64,000 bases of DNA, taken from contig NZ_JBDJKW010000004.1 of the NCBI RefSeq assembly GCF_039673065.1, positions 62,001-126,000 on the forward strand, in the 5' to 3' direction. This stretch comes from Allobosea sp039673065 (GTDB taxonomy: Bacteria > Pseudomonadota > Alphaproteobacteria > Rhizobiales > Beijerinckiaceae). Position numbers and translations under genes: made by a program. Position 1 is the stretch's first letter. Every line of letters begins with the position of its first letter. Shown in pieces: positions 16,298 to 24,885 of this stretch. Under the pieces are notes generated by a model. That model did no database searches, had not been told where the DNA came from, and saw only the letters and a list, made by a program, of their open reading frames with translations.

Positions 16298-17196
16298 AGG
16301 GGTGGCTCGCCTTCCGGCTTGAGGTTGGAATCGCGACGCACGCGTTGGCGGTGCAGCGTGTAGAGGCCGCTGCCGACGATCAGCGCGATGCCGGCGAGCG
16401 CGGCGGCATCCGGCCTCTCGTCCCAGACGATGTAGCCGATCGTCACGGCGAAGACGACGACGGCATAGCGATAGCCGGAGACGACGCCGATGTCGGTGCT
16501 GCGGAAGGCGTTGATGATGCAGAAATTTCCGAGCGTCACCAGCACCGCGGCCATCACCAGGTAGAGAAGCTGCGGCCTGAAGGTCGGCACCCACTCTTCG
16601 AACAGGCCGAAGCCGAGCGAGACGATCCCCACCACGATGCCCGTCGAGAAGGAGACGATGGTGACGGGCACGCTCGGCCCGATCTGCCGCGTCAGCAGTT
16701 CGCGCGCGGCGACGAGGGCGGCGCTTCCCAGCGCCACCAGGGCGGCAAGGCCCAGCCCGTCGCCGCTCGGCCGCGCCACGATCAACACGCCGGCGAAGCC
16801 GACCGCCAGCGCCGCGGCGCGCCGCCAGCCCACGACCTCGAGGCGCAGCACCACCGCCAGCACGACGAGCAGCAGCGGGGAGGCCATCAGGATCGCGGTG
16901 ATCGTGCCGAGCGGCATCTGGCCGAGCGCCCAGATGAAGCAGAGCGCCGAGAGCGCCTCCGCCAGGCCGCGCCCCAGCACCAGCGGGCGCAGCGCCATGC
17001 CGAGCCGGCGCACGTCGCCGAGGATCATGATCACCGCGAAGCCGGCGATCAGCGCGAAGACCGTGCGCAGCGCCACCGCCTGCCCGGTCGGGAAGGTCTC
17101 GCGCGCCAGCTTCATGAAGGTGTCGTTGACCGAGAACAGGGCCATAGCCCCGAGCATCGCGATGATCCCGCGGCGATTCTGGACGGCGGTGGCCAA
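16294..17196 (-). CDS. EamA/DMT family transporter
   Basis: A 300-residue membrane protein with ten hydrophobic helices in two EamA repeats. Repeat one runs from MALFSVNDTFMKLARE; LCFIWALGQMPLGTITAIL is typical of helix 4. The second repeat is marked by FCIINAFRSTDIGVVSGYRY. Such proteins export amino acids or other metabolites. The start is uncertain: TTG at 17196 with GGGA eight bases upstream is given, and ATG at 17157 is the alternative. It lies 23 bases after the oxidase stop and overlaps the next MFS gene. Confidence 0.82.
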   Translation of the reverse strand: MATAVQNRRGIIAMLGAMALFSVNDTFMKLARETFPTGQAVALRTVFALIAGFAVIMILGDVRRLGMALRPLVLGRGLAEALSALCFIWALGQMPLGTITAILMASPLLLVVLAVVLRLEVVGWRRAAALAVGFAGVLIVARPSGDGLGLAALVALGSAALVAARELLTRQIGPSVPVTIVSFSTGIVVGIVSLGFGLFEEWVPTFRPQLLYLVMAAVLVTLGNFCIINAFRSTDIGVVSGYRYAVVVFAVTIGYIVWDERPDAAALAGIALIVGSGLYTLHRQRVRRDSNLKPEGEPPL

Positions 17197-17219
17197 GATG
17201 ATGTCCCGATGCGGAAGCG

Positions 17220-18359
17220 TCAGGCGCCGAAGCGCGCGAGCGAGAAGGGCGAGAGGTCGAAGGCGGAGGGCTTGCCGGTGCCGAGATCGGCGAGGATCTC
17301 GCCGATGGCGCTGGCGAACTTGAAGCCGTGGCCGGAACAGGCCGAGGCGAACACCGTCTGCGGCACACCGGGCACGGCGTCGATGATGAAGTCCTCGTCG
17401 GGCGAGACCGTGTAGACGCAGCCCCGGACCGTCAGCGGATCGCCGGCGGCGTCGGGGATGTAGCGGGCGAGGCATTCGCGGATCAGCCGAAGCTGGTTCG
17501 GGCTCGGCGTGCGGTCGGGCTCGCGCGGGTCCATCGGCTCCCGGCCGAAATGCGGGCCGCCGAGCTTGAAGCCGGGATGCTCGTAGAGCGGGAAGCCGTA
17601 GAAGCTGCCTTCCTCGACGCTGAGGATGAAGACCGGGAAGGCGTCGGCGCGGAACAGCTCGGGCCGCTGCGTGCTGAACCAGCCGATCGCCTGCTTGACG
17701 GTCGAGACGCGGCTCTGCAGCGCCGGCACCGCATCGGCGATCCAGCCGCCGGAGGTGATGACCAGCCGCCCGGCCGAATAGCTGCCGCGCTCGGTGCGGA
17801 CGGTGACGCCGCCATCGGCGGTCGGCGCCCAGTCGAGCATCGGCTCGCCGGTGCGGATCTCGGCGCCGTGCGCCTGCGCCAGGCCGACATGGGCGTAGAT
17901 CGCCTTCTCGGAGGCGACGAAGCCGCCATCCGGCTGCCACAGGCCGAGATGCTTCTCCGGCAGGCGAAACGCGGGAAAACGGCGGGCGATCTCGGCATGT
18001 GACAGGACCTCGTGCTCGAGCCCGTGGTCGAGGCAGGATTGCAGCGAGGATTCGACCGGTCCGAGCCCCTCGGGCGCGAGGTCGAGCGAGCCGGTGACGT
18101 GAAGCAGGCGCATCCCGGCGGCGGCACCGGCCTCCTGCCAGAGCGCATGGGCGCGCCGGACGATCGGCACGTAATGCGAGCCTTCGAAATAGGCGAGGCG
18201 GATGATCCGGGTCAGCCCGTGCGAGGAGCCCATGGCGTGGCCGAGGTCGAAGCGCTCCAGCCCGAGCACCCGCAGGCCGCGCTTCGCCAGATGCCAGCAG
18301 GCGGAGGAGCCCATGGCGCCGACGCCGGCGACGATGACGTCGTAGCTCCTCGCGCTCAT
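17220..18359 (-). CDS. solA: FAD-dependent amine oxidase (monomeric sarcosine oxidase / N-methyltryptophan oxidase family)
   Basis: A 379-residue flavoenzyme that oxidises N-methyl amino acids, releasing formaldehyde and hydrogen peroxide. The FAD-binding motif is VIVAGVGAMGSSACWHL (residues 8-24). GSSHGLTRIIRLAYFEG follows, as in MSOX and MTOX. Cys314 in RGCVYTVSPDEDFIID matches the residue that holds FAD covalently. GHGFKFASAIGEIL lies near the C-terminus. The ATG at 18359 has AGAGGAAAG upstream. The co-transcribed EamA and MFS genes may move its substrates or products. Whether sarcosine or another amine is the true substrate cannot be seen. Confidence 0.85.
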   Translation of the reverse strand: MSARSYDVIVAGVGAMGSSACWHLAKRGLRVLGLERFDLGHAMGSSHGLTRIIRLAYFEGSHYVPIVRRAHALWQEAGAAAGMRLLHVTGSLDLAPEGLGPVESSLQSCLDHGLEHEVLSHAEIARRFPAFRLPEKHLGLWQPDGGFVASEKAIYAHVGLAQAHGAEIRTGEPMLDWAPTADGGVTVRTERGSYSAGRLVITSGGWIADAVPALQSRVSTVKQAIGWFSTQRPELFRADAFPVFILSVEEGSFYGFPLYEHPGFKLGGPHFGREPMDPREPDRTPSPNQLRLIRECLARYIPDAAGDPLTVRGCVYTVSPDEDFIIDAVPGVPQTVFASACSGHGFKFASAIGEILADLGTGKPSAFDLSPFSLARFGA

Positions 18360-18647
18360 CGCTTTCCTCTCCCGACTGGGCCGCGAACCCGCGCGATCCC
18401 GGCTGCCGACTGGTCCCGCAACCGGCCGGGACGCCGGACCCGGACGCGCGGGAGACCAAGTCTCTCGCGCGGCGCTGGGCGACCGCCATGTCCCGCCGCG
18501 GATTGAAGGGCAATCTAGACCGCGCCCTTTGCGCCGGTCCATGGCGGCGCGGGCCGCGGGGCCATGCGCTGACCGGGTGAGGGCAGGACGAAGTGTTAAC
18601 CATGGCGGCGTCATGGTCCCCGGACCGCGTCCGTCCGGAATCTGCCT
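18360..18647. other. Divergent intergenic region, solA-like gene / chemoreceptor gene
   Basis: This 288-base gap separates two divergent genes and must hold both promoters. No coding frame, RNA or clear repeat was found. It is GC-rich throughout, with no obvious sigma-70 or sigma-54 site. Confidence 0.4.
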
Positions 18648-20411
18648 ATGCTTCTTCGTGCTCTCCGGCGCTGGTCGCGCCGGACCTCGCCTCCCGAGCC
18701 GGTGCCCGTCGCGCCGCAGCCCGAAAGCACCGTGCCGGTCCCGGTTCCCGCCGAGGTTGCGGGCCCGGTGGGCGAGACCATCAACGAGCTGGAAAACGAC
18801 GTCGTCGCCGCCATGCGCCGGCTGACCGACGGGCTCGACCGCTCCGAGGAATGCTCGGTGCGCGCTGAGGCCCGCTCGCGCGAGATCCATGCCGGCGTCG
18901 CCGAGCTGCGTGAGGTCGCGTTCTCGGCCAGCACCAATTCCGTCGCCTTCGCCGGTGCGACCCAGCAGGTCTCGGACGCGGCAGAGCGCGTCGGCGCGCT
19001 GATGACCGGCATGCGCGGCCGGCTCGATGCCGCCGCCGTCCGGGCGGGCGAGGCGACGCGGATGATGGACGAGCTGGCGCTGGCCGCCGGCGAGATCCGC
19101 TCGGTGGTCGACGCTATCGCCGACATTGCCCGCCAGACCAATCTGCTCGCGCTCAACGCCACCATCGAGGCGGCGCGCGCCGGCGAGACCGGCCGCGGCT
19201 TCGCCGTGGTCGCCCAGGAGGTGAAGTCGCTGTCCTGCGAGGTGCGCGACGCAGTCGACGACATTCGCGGCCGGGTCGACCGGCTGAACCAGACGGCGCA
19301 GGGCTCGGCCGCCGTGATCGGCGATGCGCTGCGCATGGTCACCGACGTCAATCCGGTGATGGCGACGATCAGCGAAGCCACGCTGGAGCAGGCCGCCGCC
19401 GCCGCCGAGCTGTCGCGCGGGGCCGACGTCACGGCACGCTTCGTCGAGACGGTGCAGCAGCGCGTCGTCACCATGGACCGGATGGCGCTCGCTGCCGCCG
19501 AGGAATGCGCCGGCGCCCGCCATGCCCTCGCCGAGGGCACCCGCCAGGCGGACGGGCTGATCGAGCGCTTCGTGCCGACGCTGCGCCATACGGTCTTCGC
19601 CGACCGCCGCCGCCATGACCGCTTCCCGGCCGAGTTGCCCGCCGTGCTGACGGCGGACGGCGTCGCCCACCGGGTCCAGACCATCGATATCGGCTTCGGC
19701 GGTGTGCTCGCCCGCCATGACGGCCCGGACCGGATCGAGACCGGCAGCCTGGCCCGGGTCGCGCTCGACGGGCTGCCGGCCCTGGCCTGCCGCGTCAAGG
19801 GCCGCAGCGATCTCGGCCTGCATCTCGCCTTCGAGGGGCCGGAGGGCCCAGAGCATGCGGCGCTGCGCCAGCGCCTTGCCGCGATCGAGGAGGGCTATCG
19901 CCCGCTGATCGATCGGGCTCAGCTCTTCGCCCATCGCGTCGCCTTGCTGTTCGAGGACGCGTTGCGCCTGCGCCGGCTCCCGGAAGACGACCTCTTCGAC
20001 GTCGATTACGTCGCGATTTCCGATACCGATCCGCGCCAGTACTGGAACCGCGCGCTGCCGGTGATGCAGCAACTGCTGCCGCCGCTGCTCGAGGAGATGA
20101 TGGCGACCGATCCGCGCCTCGTCTTCAGCCTCGCGGTCGACCGCAACGGCTTCATACCCGTCCACCACCCGCAATACTCGCTGCCGCAGCGGCCCGGTGA
20201 TCCCGACTGGAACCCGGCCTTCAGCCGCGACCGGCGGATCTTCGACGACCGCGCGGGCATCATGGCGGCGCGCTCGACGCGGCCCTTCCTGGTGCAGTCC
20301 TATCTGCGCGATATGGGCCCCGCCGGCTCCGAGCTGATGCGGGAGGTCGATGCGCCGATCCGCGTCAACGGCCGCCATTGGGGCGGCGTGCGCATGGCCT
20401 ACCGCATGTGA
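18648..20411 (+). CDS. Soluble methyl-accepting chemotaxis protein with internal PilZ domain
   Basis: A 587-residue chemoreceptor-like protein with no membrane helix. A Pro-rich N-terminal stretch (14-40) leads into a signalling coiled coil. Its hairpin tip is IARQTNLLALNATIEAARAG at 160-179, followed by GRGFAVVAQEVKSL. A PilZ domain spans about 320-412: basic RRRHDR then DIGFGG, matching RxxxR and D/NxSxxG, which bind cyclic di-GMP. A C-terminal alpha/beta sensor-like region (about 430-587) contains DVDYVAISDTDP, VDRNGFIPVHH and RRIFDDRAG. It probably senses a cytoplasmic ligand and c-di-GMP and controls CheA. No che genes are nearby. Confidence 0.85.
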   Translation: MLLRALRRWSRRTSPPEPVPVAPQPESTVPVPVPAEVAGPVGETINELENDVVAAMRRLTDGLDRSEECSVRAEARSREIHAGVAELREVAFSASTNSVAFAGATQQVSDAAERVGALMTGMRGRLDAAAVRAGEATRMMDELALAAGEIRSVVDAIADIARQTNLLALNATIEAARAGETGRGFAVVAQEVKSLSCEVRDAVDDIRGRVDRLNQTAQGSAAVIGDALRMVTDVNPVMATISEATLEQAAAAAELSRGADVTARFVETVQQRVVTMDRMALAAAEECAGARHALAEGTRQADGLIERFVPTLRHTVFADRRRHDRFPAELPAVLTADGVAHRVQTIDIGFGGVLARHDGPDRIETGSLARVALDGLPALACRVKGRSDLGLHLAFEGPEGPEHAALRQRLAAIEEGYRPLIDRAQLFAHRVALLFEDALRLRRLPEDDLFDVDYVAISDTDPRQYWNRALPVMQQLLPPLLEEMMATDPRLVFSLAVDRNGFIPVHHPQYSLPQRPGDPDWNPAFSRDRRIFDDRAGIMAARSTRPFLVQSYLRDMGPAGSELMREVDAPIRVNGRHWGGVRMAYRM

Positions 20412-20432
20412 GGGCGGCCGCCGCGGCGGCGC

Positions 20433-21545
20433 TCAGCCGCCGGTGACGCTCATATGCCGCCCGACCGCGGCACGCGGCGTGCGCCGGTCGATCACGAAGT
20501 CATGGCCCTTGGGCTTGCGCGAGATCGCCTCCTGCATCGCCTTGTGGAGCAGGGCGTCGTCCTCGGAGGCGCGCAGCGGCGCACGCAGGTCGGCGGCGTC
20601 CTCCTGGCCGAGGCACATGTAGAGCGTGCCGGTGCAGGTCAGCCGCACGCGATTGCAGCTTTCGCAGAAATTATGGGTCATCGGCGTGATGAAGCCGAGC
20701 AGCCCGCCGGTTTCGCGCACCCGGACATAGCGCGCCGGGCCGCCGGTGCGGTGCGGATCGTCGTCCAGCGTGTACTGGTCCATCAGCCGCGCCCTGACCA
20801 TAGAGAGCGGCAGGTACTGGTCGAGCCGCGCCGGCTCGATCTCGCCGAGCGGCATCACCTCGATCAGGGTGAGGTCCATGCCGAGCCCGTGCGCCCAGCG
20901 CATCATCGTCGGGATCTCGTCCTCGTTGACGCCCTTGAGTGCCACCGCGTTGATCTTGACGTGCAGGCCGGCCGCCCGCGCCGCCTCGATTCCCGCCAGC
21001 ACCTTGGAGAGGTCACCCCAGCGCGTGATCGTGCGGAACAGGTCGGGATCGAGCGTGTCGAGCGAGACGTTGACCCGGCGCACGCCGCAGGCGGCGAGCT
21101 CGGCCGCATGGCGGGCCAGCTGCGAGCCGTTGGTGGTCACCGTCACCTCGTCGAGCGCGCCCGAGGCGAGATGGCGCGAGAGCGAGCGGAACAGGCTCAT
21201 GATCTCGCGCCGCACCAGCGGCTCGCCACCGGTGATGCGCAGCTTGCGGGTGCCGCGCTGAATGAAGGCGGTGGCGATCCGGTCGATCTCCTCCAGCGTC
21301 AGCAGGTCGCGCTTCGGCAGGAAGGTCATGTCCTCGGACATGCAGTACACGCAGCGGAAATCGCAGCGGTCCGTCACCGAGATCCGCAGATAGGAGATGT
21401 CGCGGCCGAAGGGATCGACCAGCGGGGCGCGCGTCAGGGGCTTGAGCGGGGCGTCGAGCACGAAGGCCTTGTCCTGGGCTGTTCCGGTGCGTCGTCCCGG
21501 CGGCTTCACGCCGGCCGGTTTCTTGCCGATATAGGCACGAAGCAT
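20433..21545 (-). CDS. moaA: GTP 3',8-cyclase MoaA (molybdenum cofactor biosynthesis)
   Basis: A 370-residue radical SAM enzyme that, with MoaC, turns GTP into cyclic pyranopterin phosphate. The N-terminal cluster is bound by Cys61, Cys65 and Cys68 (RCDFRCVYC). The second cluster is bound by Cys294, Cys297 and Cys311, in the usual C-x2-C-x13-C spacing. KLRITGGEPL at 101-110 binds SAM. The protein ends in VTGG, the double-glycine tail needed for activity. The N-terminus has about 40 extra residues before the core. No other moa gene is adjacent. It is divergent from the DUF971 gene. Confidence 0.95.
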   Translation of the reverse strand: MLRAYIGKKPAGVKPPGRRTGTAQDKAFVLDAPLKPLTRAPLVDPFGRDISYLRISVTDRCDFRCVYCMSEDMTFLPKRDLLTLEEIDRIATAFIQRGTRKLRITGGEPLVRREIMSLFRSLSRHLASGALDEVTVTTNGSQLARHAAELAACGVRRVNVSLDTLDPDLFRTITRWGDLSKVLAGIEAARAAGLHVKINAVALKGVNEDEIPTMMRWAHGLGMDLTLIEVMPLGEIEPARLDQYLPLSMVRARLMDQYTLDDDPHRTGGPARYVRVRETGGLLGFITPMTHNFCESCNRVRLTCTGTLYMCLGQEDAADLRAPLRASEDDALLHKAMQEAISRKPKGHDFVIDRRTPRAAVGRHMSVTGG

Positions 21546-21611
21546 TGTCGCGGCCACCCCGCAGGTCAAGCGGGCCGAAAGCCGCAGCCGCATCGAAGGA
21601 GCGCCAGCATC

Positions 21612-21983
21612 ATGTCGGATTGGCCGAGCGAAATCCGTCTGTCGAAAGACCGGCGCACCCTCACCGTGAGTTTCGAGGGCGGCGAGAGCCACGAGCTGCC
21701 GGCTGAGCTGCTGCGGGTCGAAAGCCCTTCTGCCGAGGTCCAGGGCCACGGGCCCAGCCAGAAGCGCATCGTGCCCGGCAAGCGCGAGGTCGAGATCCTC
21801 AAGGTCGAGCCGGTCGGCAACTATGCCGTGCGGCTGACCTTCGACGACATGCACGACACCGGCATCTTCGGCTGGGACTATCTGCGCCTGCTCGGCCGCG
21901 AGCGCGAGGCCAAGATGGCGGCCTATCTCGCCGCGCTCGACGAGCAGGGCCTCTCGCGCGAGCGCCCCTCCGCCCGCCGCTGA
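21612..21983 (+). CDS. DUF971 domain-containing protein
   Basis: A 123-residue protein matching DUF971, related to the N-terminal domain of gamma-butyrobetaine hydroxylase. Visible features are SEIRLSKDRRTLTVSF, LPAELLRVESPSAEVQGHG, VEILKVEPVGNYAVRLTFDD and GIFGWDYLRLLG, in the family order. In other organisms the domain occurs near Fe-S or Mrp/ApbC proteins; its role is unsettled. AAGGAG lies ten bases before the ATG. It starts 66 bases from moaA on the other strand, so a shared regulatory region is likely, though no functional link is proven. Confidence 0.88.
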   Translation: MSDWPSEIRLSKDRRTLTVSFEGGESHELPAELLRVESPSAEVQGHGPSQKRIVPGKREVEILKVEPVGNYAVRLTFDDMHDTGIFGWDYLRLLGREREAKMAAYLAALDEQGLSRERPSARR

Positions 21984-22009
21984 GGCGGTTGCCGCCGCAT
22001 CTGCCCATG

Positions 22010-22034
22010 AAAAAGGCCGGCGTCGCCGCCGGCC
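22010..22034 (-). terminator. Intrinsic terminator of the L,D-transpeptidase gene
   Basis: Read on the minus strand, an 8-bp stem (GGCCGGCG / CGCCGGCC, 4-base loop) is followed at once by five T residues. It lies 34 bases beyond the transpeptidase stop codon. It may also stop read-through from the DUF971 gene. Confidence 0.8.
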
Positions 22035-22068
22035 CTGGGTCGTCTAAGGGTTTGTCCGAAGCGTCGCG

Positions 22069-22647
22069 TCAGCGGGCGACGACGACGCGGGTGCCGACCT
22101 TGGCGCGCTCGTAGAGGTCGATCACGTCGTCGTTCAGCATGCGGATGCAGCCCGAGGAGACGGCCTGGCCGATCGTCTCCGGCTCGTTCGAGCCGTGGAT
22201 GCGATAGAGGGTCGAGCCGAGATAGAGCGCGCGGGCGCCCATCGGGTTCTCCGGGCCGCCGGGCATGAAGCGCGGCAGGTCGGGGCGGCGCTTCAGCATG
22301 CTGGCCGGCGGCGTCCAGGTCGGCCACTCGGCCTTGCGGGTGATGGTCTGCGAGCCGGCCCAGTCGAAGCCCGGACGGCCGACGCCGACGCCGTAGCGCA
22401 CGGCCTTGCCCTCGGGCAGCACGAAATAGAGGCGGCGCTCGGTGGTGTTGATCACGATCGTGCCCGGACGGTGGCGGGTCTCGTAGGACACGACCTCGCG
22501 CGGGATCGTCGTGGCCTGCGCCTTCGACGGGTCGGCGTACTGGAACAGCGGCTGGCGGGTCAGCGGGTCGATTTCGGCGGTCGCGATGGTCGCGCTGGCC
22601 GAAAGGCAGGCGCCGGCGAGCAGGGCCACATGGAAGAGACGGGTCAT
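22069..22647 (-). CDS. L,D-transpeptidase (YkuD domain)
   Basis: A 192-residue exported enzyme that forms 3-3 cross-links in peptidoglycan or anchors proteins to it. Residues 1-24 are a signal peptide. The YkuD catalytic motif is complete: His151 in RIHGSNEPETIG and Cys167 in VSSGCIRM. Upstream PGTIVINTTERRLYFVLPEG is the usual domain start. ATG 22647 has GAGG six bases away. It is one of the short ErfK/YbiS/YcfS/YnhG-type forms without LysM. A terminator follows, so it is probably monocistronic. Confidence 0.93.
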   Translation of the reverse strand: MTRLFHVALLAGACLSASATIATAEIDPLTRQPLFQYADPSKAQATTIPREVVSYETRHRPGTIVINTTERRLYFVLPEGKAVRYGVGVGRPGFDWAGSQTITRKAEWPTWTPPASMLKRRPDLPRFMPGGPENPMGARALYLGSTLYRIHGSNEPETIGQAVSSGCIRMLNDDVIDLYERAKVGTRVVVAR

Positions 22648-23104
22648 TTCAGCCTCGAGCGAATGGGGGCGGCAGCAGGGAGGAAAGCTGGCGGAAAAAC
22701 GTCAACAATTCAAAAACCTCTGGCAGATGCGCAGGGGCTGCGCAAACGGCCGAGCGTTCACATCGGCGCGACTTCTCCAGCTTTCCGGCGGGCGTTGCGG
22801 GGCAGCAACAAGGGTTAGCGTCGCCTTGCTTCTGTCGCATTCTGGCCGGGTTTCGCACCCGCCCGCTCTTCGGGTGCGGGATGGGCCGTCGGAAGGCCGT
22901 CGCATACGACCTCACCGCGCCTGATCGCCGTCTCCGGCAATCCGCCGACGAGCGTTTTCCTGCCCGCGCCACCGCCGCGGCATCGATCCTGCAATTGCTT
23001 CCGGCACAGCCGGGAACCGGGCGGCCGCGACGGCGTTACGTCGCTGCCCTCGGCGGTCGACCGACCGGCTGAGGGCAAGCCTAGGCCTGGCAGGAGCATG
23101 AATG
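22648..23104. other. Gene-poor stretch upstream of the transpeptidase gene
   Basis: No credible coding frame is seen in this 457-base interval. It holds a CGCACCCG / CGGGTGCG inverted repeat at 22854-22878 with a 9-base loop and no T-tract. The transpeptidase promoter should be near its right-hand edge and that of the small gene at 23105 near the other. The composition is slightly less GC-rich next to 22680-22720. Nothing else is recognised. Confidence 0.4.
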
Positions 23105-23329
23105 ATGAGCAGACCCGACGCCGATGAAGAGCGCATCATCCGGATCGCGCGGGCCATGTGCCGTTCGGCGCGGATCGATCCGGATTCGATCCTGGACGAA
23201 CGCAACGCCCGGCTGCCGATGCGCGACGGCCCCGGCAGTTCCGAGCCCCTCCCGGCCTGGACCGCCTTCCGTGCCGACGCGCTGGCCTTCGCGGCCGAAT
23301 GCCCGCCGGAAGCCGTGCGCCTGCTCTGA
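23105..23329 (+). CDS. Hypothetical 74-residue protein
   Basis: A short frame encoding MSRPDADEERIIRIARAM followed by CRSARIDPDSIL and a WTAFRADALAFAAE helix. It is acidic to neutral, has no signal peptide or membrane helix, and looks helical. The ATG at 23105 has AGGAG eight bases upstream; the ATG at 23102 is also possible. Codon choice looks like that of neighbouring genes. The family is not recognised. It sits upstream of tRNA-Val. Confidence 0.5.
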   Translation: MSRPDADEERIIRIARAMCRSARIDPDSILDERNARLPMRDGPGSSEPLPAWTAFRADALAFAAECPPEAVRLL

Positions 23330-23415
23330 AAGCCGCGCCATACACAGGGCGGCGTGCGCGGCTGCGAGTTGAGCATTGACGCGGCCGCCGGAGCGCCCTA
23401 GGAGAAGCCCGCTCC

Positions 23416-23490
23416 GGGCGGCTAGCTCAGCGGTAGAGCACTCCCTTCACACGGGAGGGGTCACAGGTTCGATCCCTGTGCCGCCCACCA
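23416..23490 (+). tRNA. tRNA-Val (CAC anticodon)
   Basis: All arms can be folded: acceptor GGGCGGC / GCCGCCC, D arm GCTC...GAGC, anticodon stem CTCCC / GGGAG around the loop TTCACAC (anticodon CAC), and T arm ACAGG TTCGATC CCTGT. Discriminator A and an encoded CCA end the gene. It reads GTG valine codons. Confidence 0.97.
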
Positions 23491-23574
23491 TTTCCCCGAC
23501 AATTCGCCTTATGAATCGTCGCCCTCGCGGGCACGTTTCGGCGCGCCTGAGGCGTGGTCGAGCGCCGGCTGTGC

Positions 23575-24252
23575 TCAGGCCGCAGGTACGAGCGCGCGCA
23601 CGGCCTCGGGCAGCGCCGAGAAGTGCTGGATGACGCGGTCGGGCGACAGATCCTCCACCGGCACGTCGGTATAGCCGAAGGGCACGCAGACCACCGGGAT
23701 GCCGGCGGCCTTGGCGGTCGCCACATCGGTGCGCGAATCGCCGATCATGACGGCGCGGCGCGGGTCGGCGCCGGCCTCTGCGATCGTCATCGTGAGATGG
23801 CGCGGGTCGGGCTTGAAGAAGGCGTAGCTGTCGCGCCCGGCGATGGCCGCGAAGCGGTTCGTCACCCCGAAGGCGTCGAGGATCAGGCGCGTGTGCAGGA
23901 TCGGCTTATTGGTGCAGACGCCGAAGACGAACCCGTCCGCCGTGAGGGCATCGAGCGCCTCGACCACCCCGTCATGCAGATAGGAGTTCGGCGCCACCGC
24001 ACCCGCATAGATCTCGAGGAACTGCTCGAACAGCCGCTCCAGCGTCTGCGCGTCCAGTGGCCGGCCGCTCGCCTTGAAGCCGCGCTCGATCAGCGCGCGG
24101 GCGCCGGCGCCGACCAGTTCGCGCGCCCGCTCCACCGGCAGCGCCGCCAGGCCTTCCTGCTGCAGGATGACGTTCAGCGTGTGCATGATGTCGGGCGCGG
24201 TCTCGGCGAGGGTTCCGTCGAGATCGAAGACGACGATCGGGGGCAGGGACAT
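23575..24252 (-). CDS. gph: HAD-family phosphatase, phosphoglycolate phosphatase-like
   Basis: A 225-residue HAD hydrolase. Motif I is VVFDLDGTLAET (Asp10 nucleophile, Asp12), motif II is CTNKP around 113-117, motif III is Lys147 in FFKPDP, and motif IV is IGDSRTDVATA at 170-180. A helical cap lies between motifs I and II, as in Gph. It probably removes phosphate from 2-phosphoglycolate made during DNA repair or oxygenase reactions, though other sugar phosphates are possible. ATG 24252 gives the standard N-terminus, with the longer frame upstream being non-coding. Confidence 0.87.
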   Translation of the reverse strand: MSLPPIVVFDLDGTLAETAPDIMHTLNVILQQEGLAALPVERARELVGAGARALIERGFKASGRPLDAQTLERLFEQFLEIYAGAVAPNSYLHDGVVEALDALTADGFVFGVCTNKPILHTRLILDAFGVTNRFAAIAGRDSYAFFKPDPRHLTMTIAEAGADPRRAVMIGDSRTDVATAKAAGIPVVCVPFGYTDVPVEDLSPDRVIQHFSALPEAVRALVPAA

Positions 24253-24402
24253 GGCGGCATCCTGTTGCTGGCTTGCGGCATAAGGGCCGCGCCGCCGCCG
24301 CTTGGCAAGCGCGCCACCGCCGCGGCGATGGTCACGGTTTCCGCTGATCGGCGCAGGCCGGCGCGTGATATCCTCCCGCGCGAATCGCTGGAGGTCGCCA
24401 CG

Positions 24403-24774
24403 GTGTTCAGGTTTGCCCAGGTCCGGAAGATCGTTGCCGTCGCGGCCTGCCTCGCGGCTGCGCCCGCGCTCGCCGGCTCCTTCGAGTTCGCGCCGGCGCC
24501 GCAGACCGACATCAACCGCATGTATCGCGTCGATCGCGCGACGGGTGAGGTCGGCGCATGCCAGTTCCAGCTCAAGGACGGCGGCATCGGCATCACCGTC
24601 TGCTTCCCGGCGGGCGAGGGCGCTGGCCCCCAGCAGCAGCCGGGCGAATATGCGCTGATGCCGTCGCGCCACGAGCGCGAGGGCGGCATCTTCCGCGCCA
24701 ATCTGCGCACCGGCGAGATGAGCAACTGTTACGTCTTCGACGACAAGGTGGTGTGCACCCCCCAGGCGAAGTGA
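24403..24774 (+). CDS. Secreted protein built from two short cysteine repeats
   Basis: A 123-residue protein with GTG start eight bases after GGAGG. Residues 1-25 are a signal peptide (ending PALAG). The mature part has two related units: MYRVDRATGEVGACQF...TVCFP (40-69, Cys53 and Cys67) and IFRANLRTGEMSNCYVF...VVCTP (96-120, Cys109 and Cys118). Each unit reads as a beta-hairpin and could hold one disulfide. A Gln/Pro-rich linker separates them. The YRxxxxTGE..C pattern resembles short beta-propeller-like or lectin-like repeats, but no family is claimed. It lies between gph and gabD. Confidence 0.65.
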   Translation: MFRFAQVRKIVAVAACLAAAPALAGSFEFAPAPQTDINRMYRVDRATGEVGACQFQLKDGGIGITVCFPAGEGAGPQQQPGEYALMPSRHEREGGIFRANLRTGEMSNCYVFDDKVVCTPQAK

Positions 24775-24885
24775 GGGCGCGCGAGGCGCTTTGAGGCATG
24801 GCGGTCCAGGCGCCCACGCGCTTTCCCCTCTGCCGGGTGATGCTGTAGACGGCTGGCAGTCCTTTCAAGCCGTCGCGAGGCCGCC

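Noticed and set aside
17220..20378. A 1052-residue minus-strand frame spanning the chemoreceptor and oxidase
   Set aside because: Only the last 379 residues are real (solA-like oxidase). The upstream part is antisense to the MCP gene and has shadow composition.
22881..23072. A 63-residue plus-strand frame upstream of the 23105 gene
   Set aside because: Arg/Ala/Pro-rich with no ribosome site and no features of a real protein.
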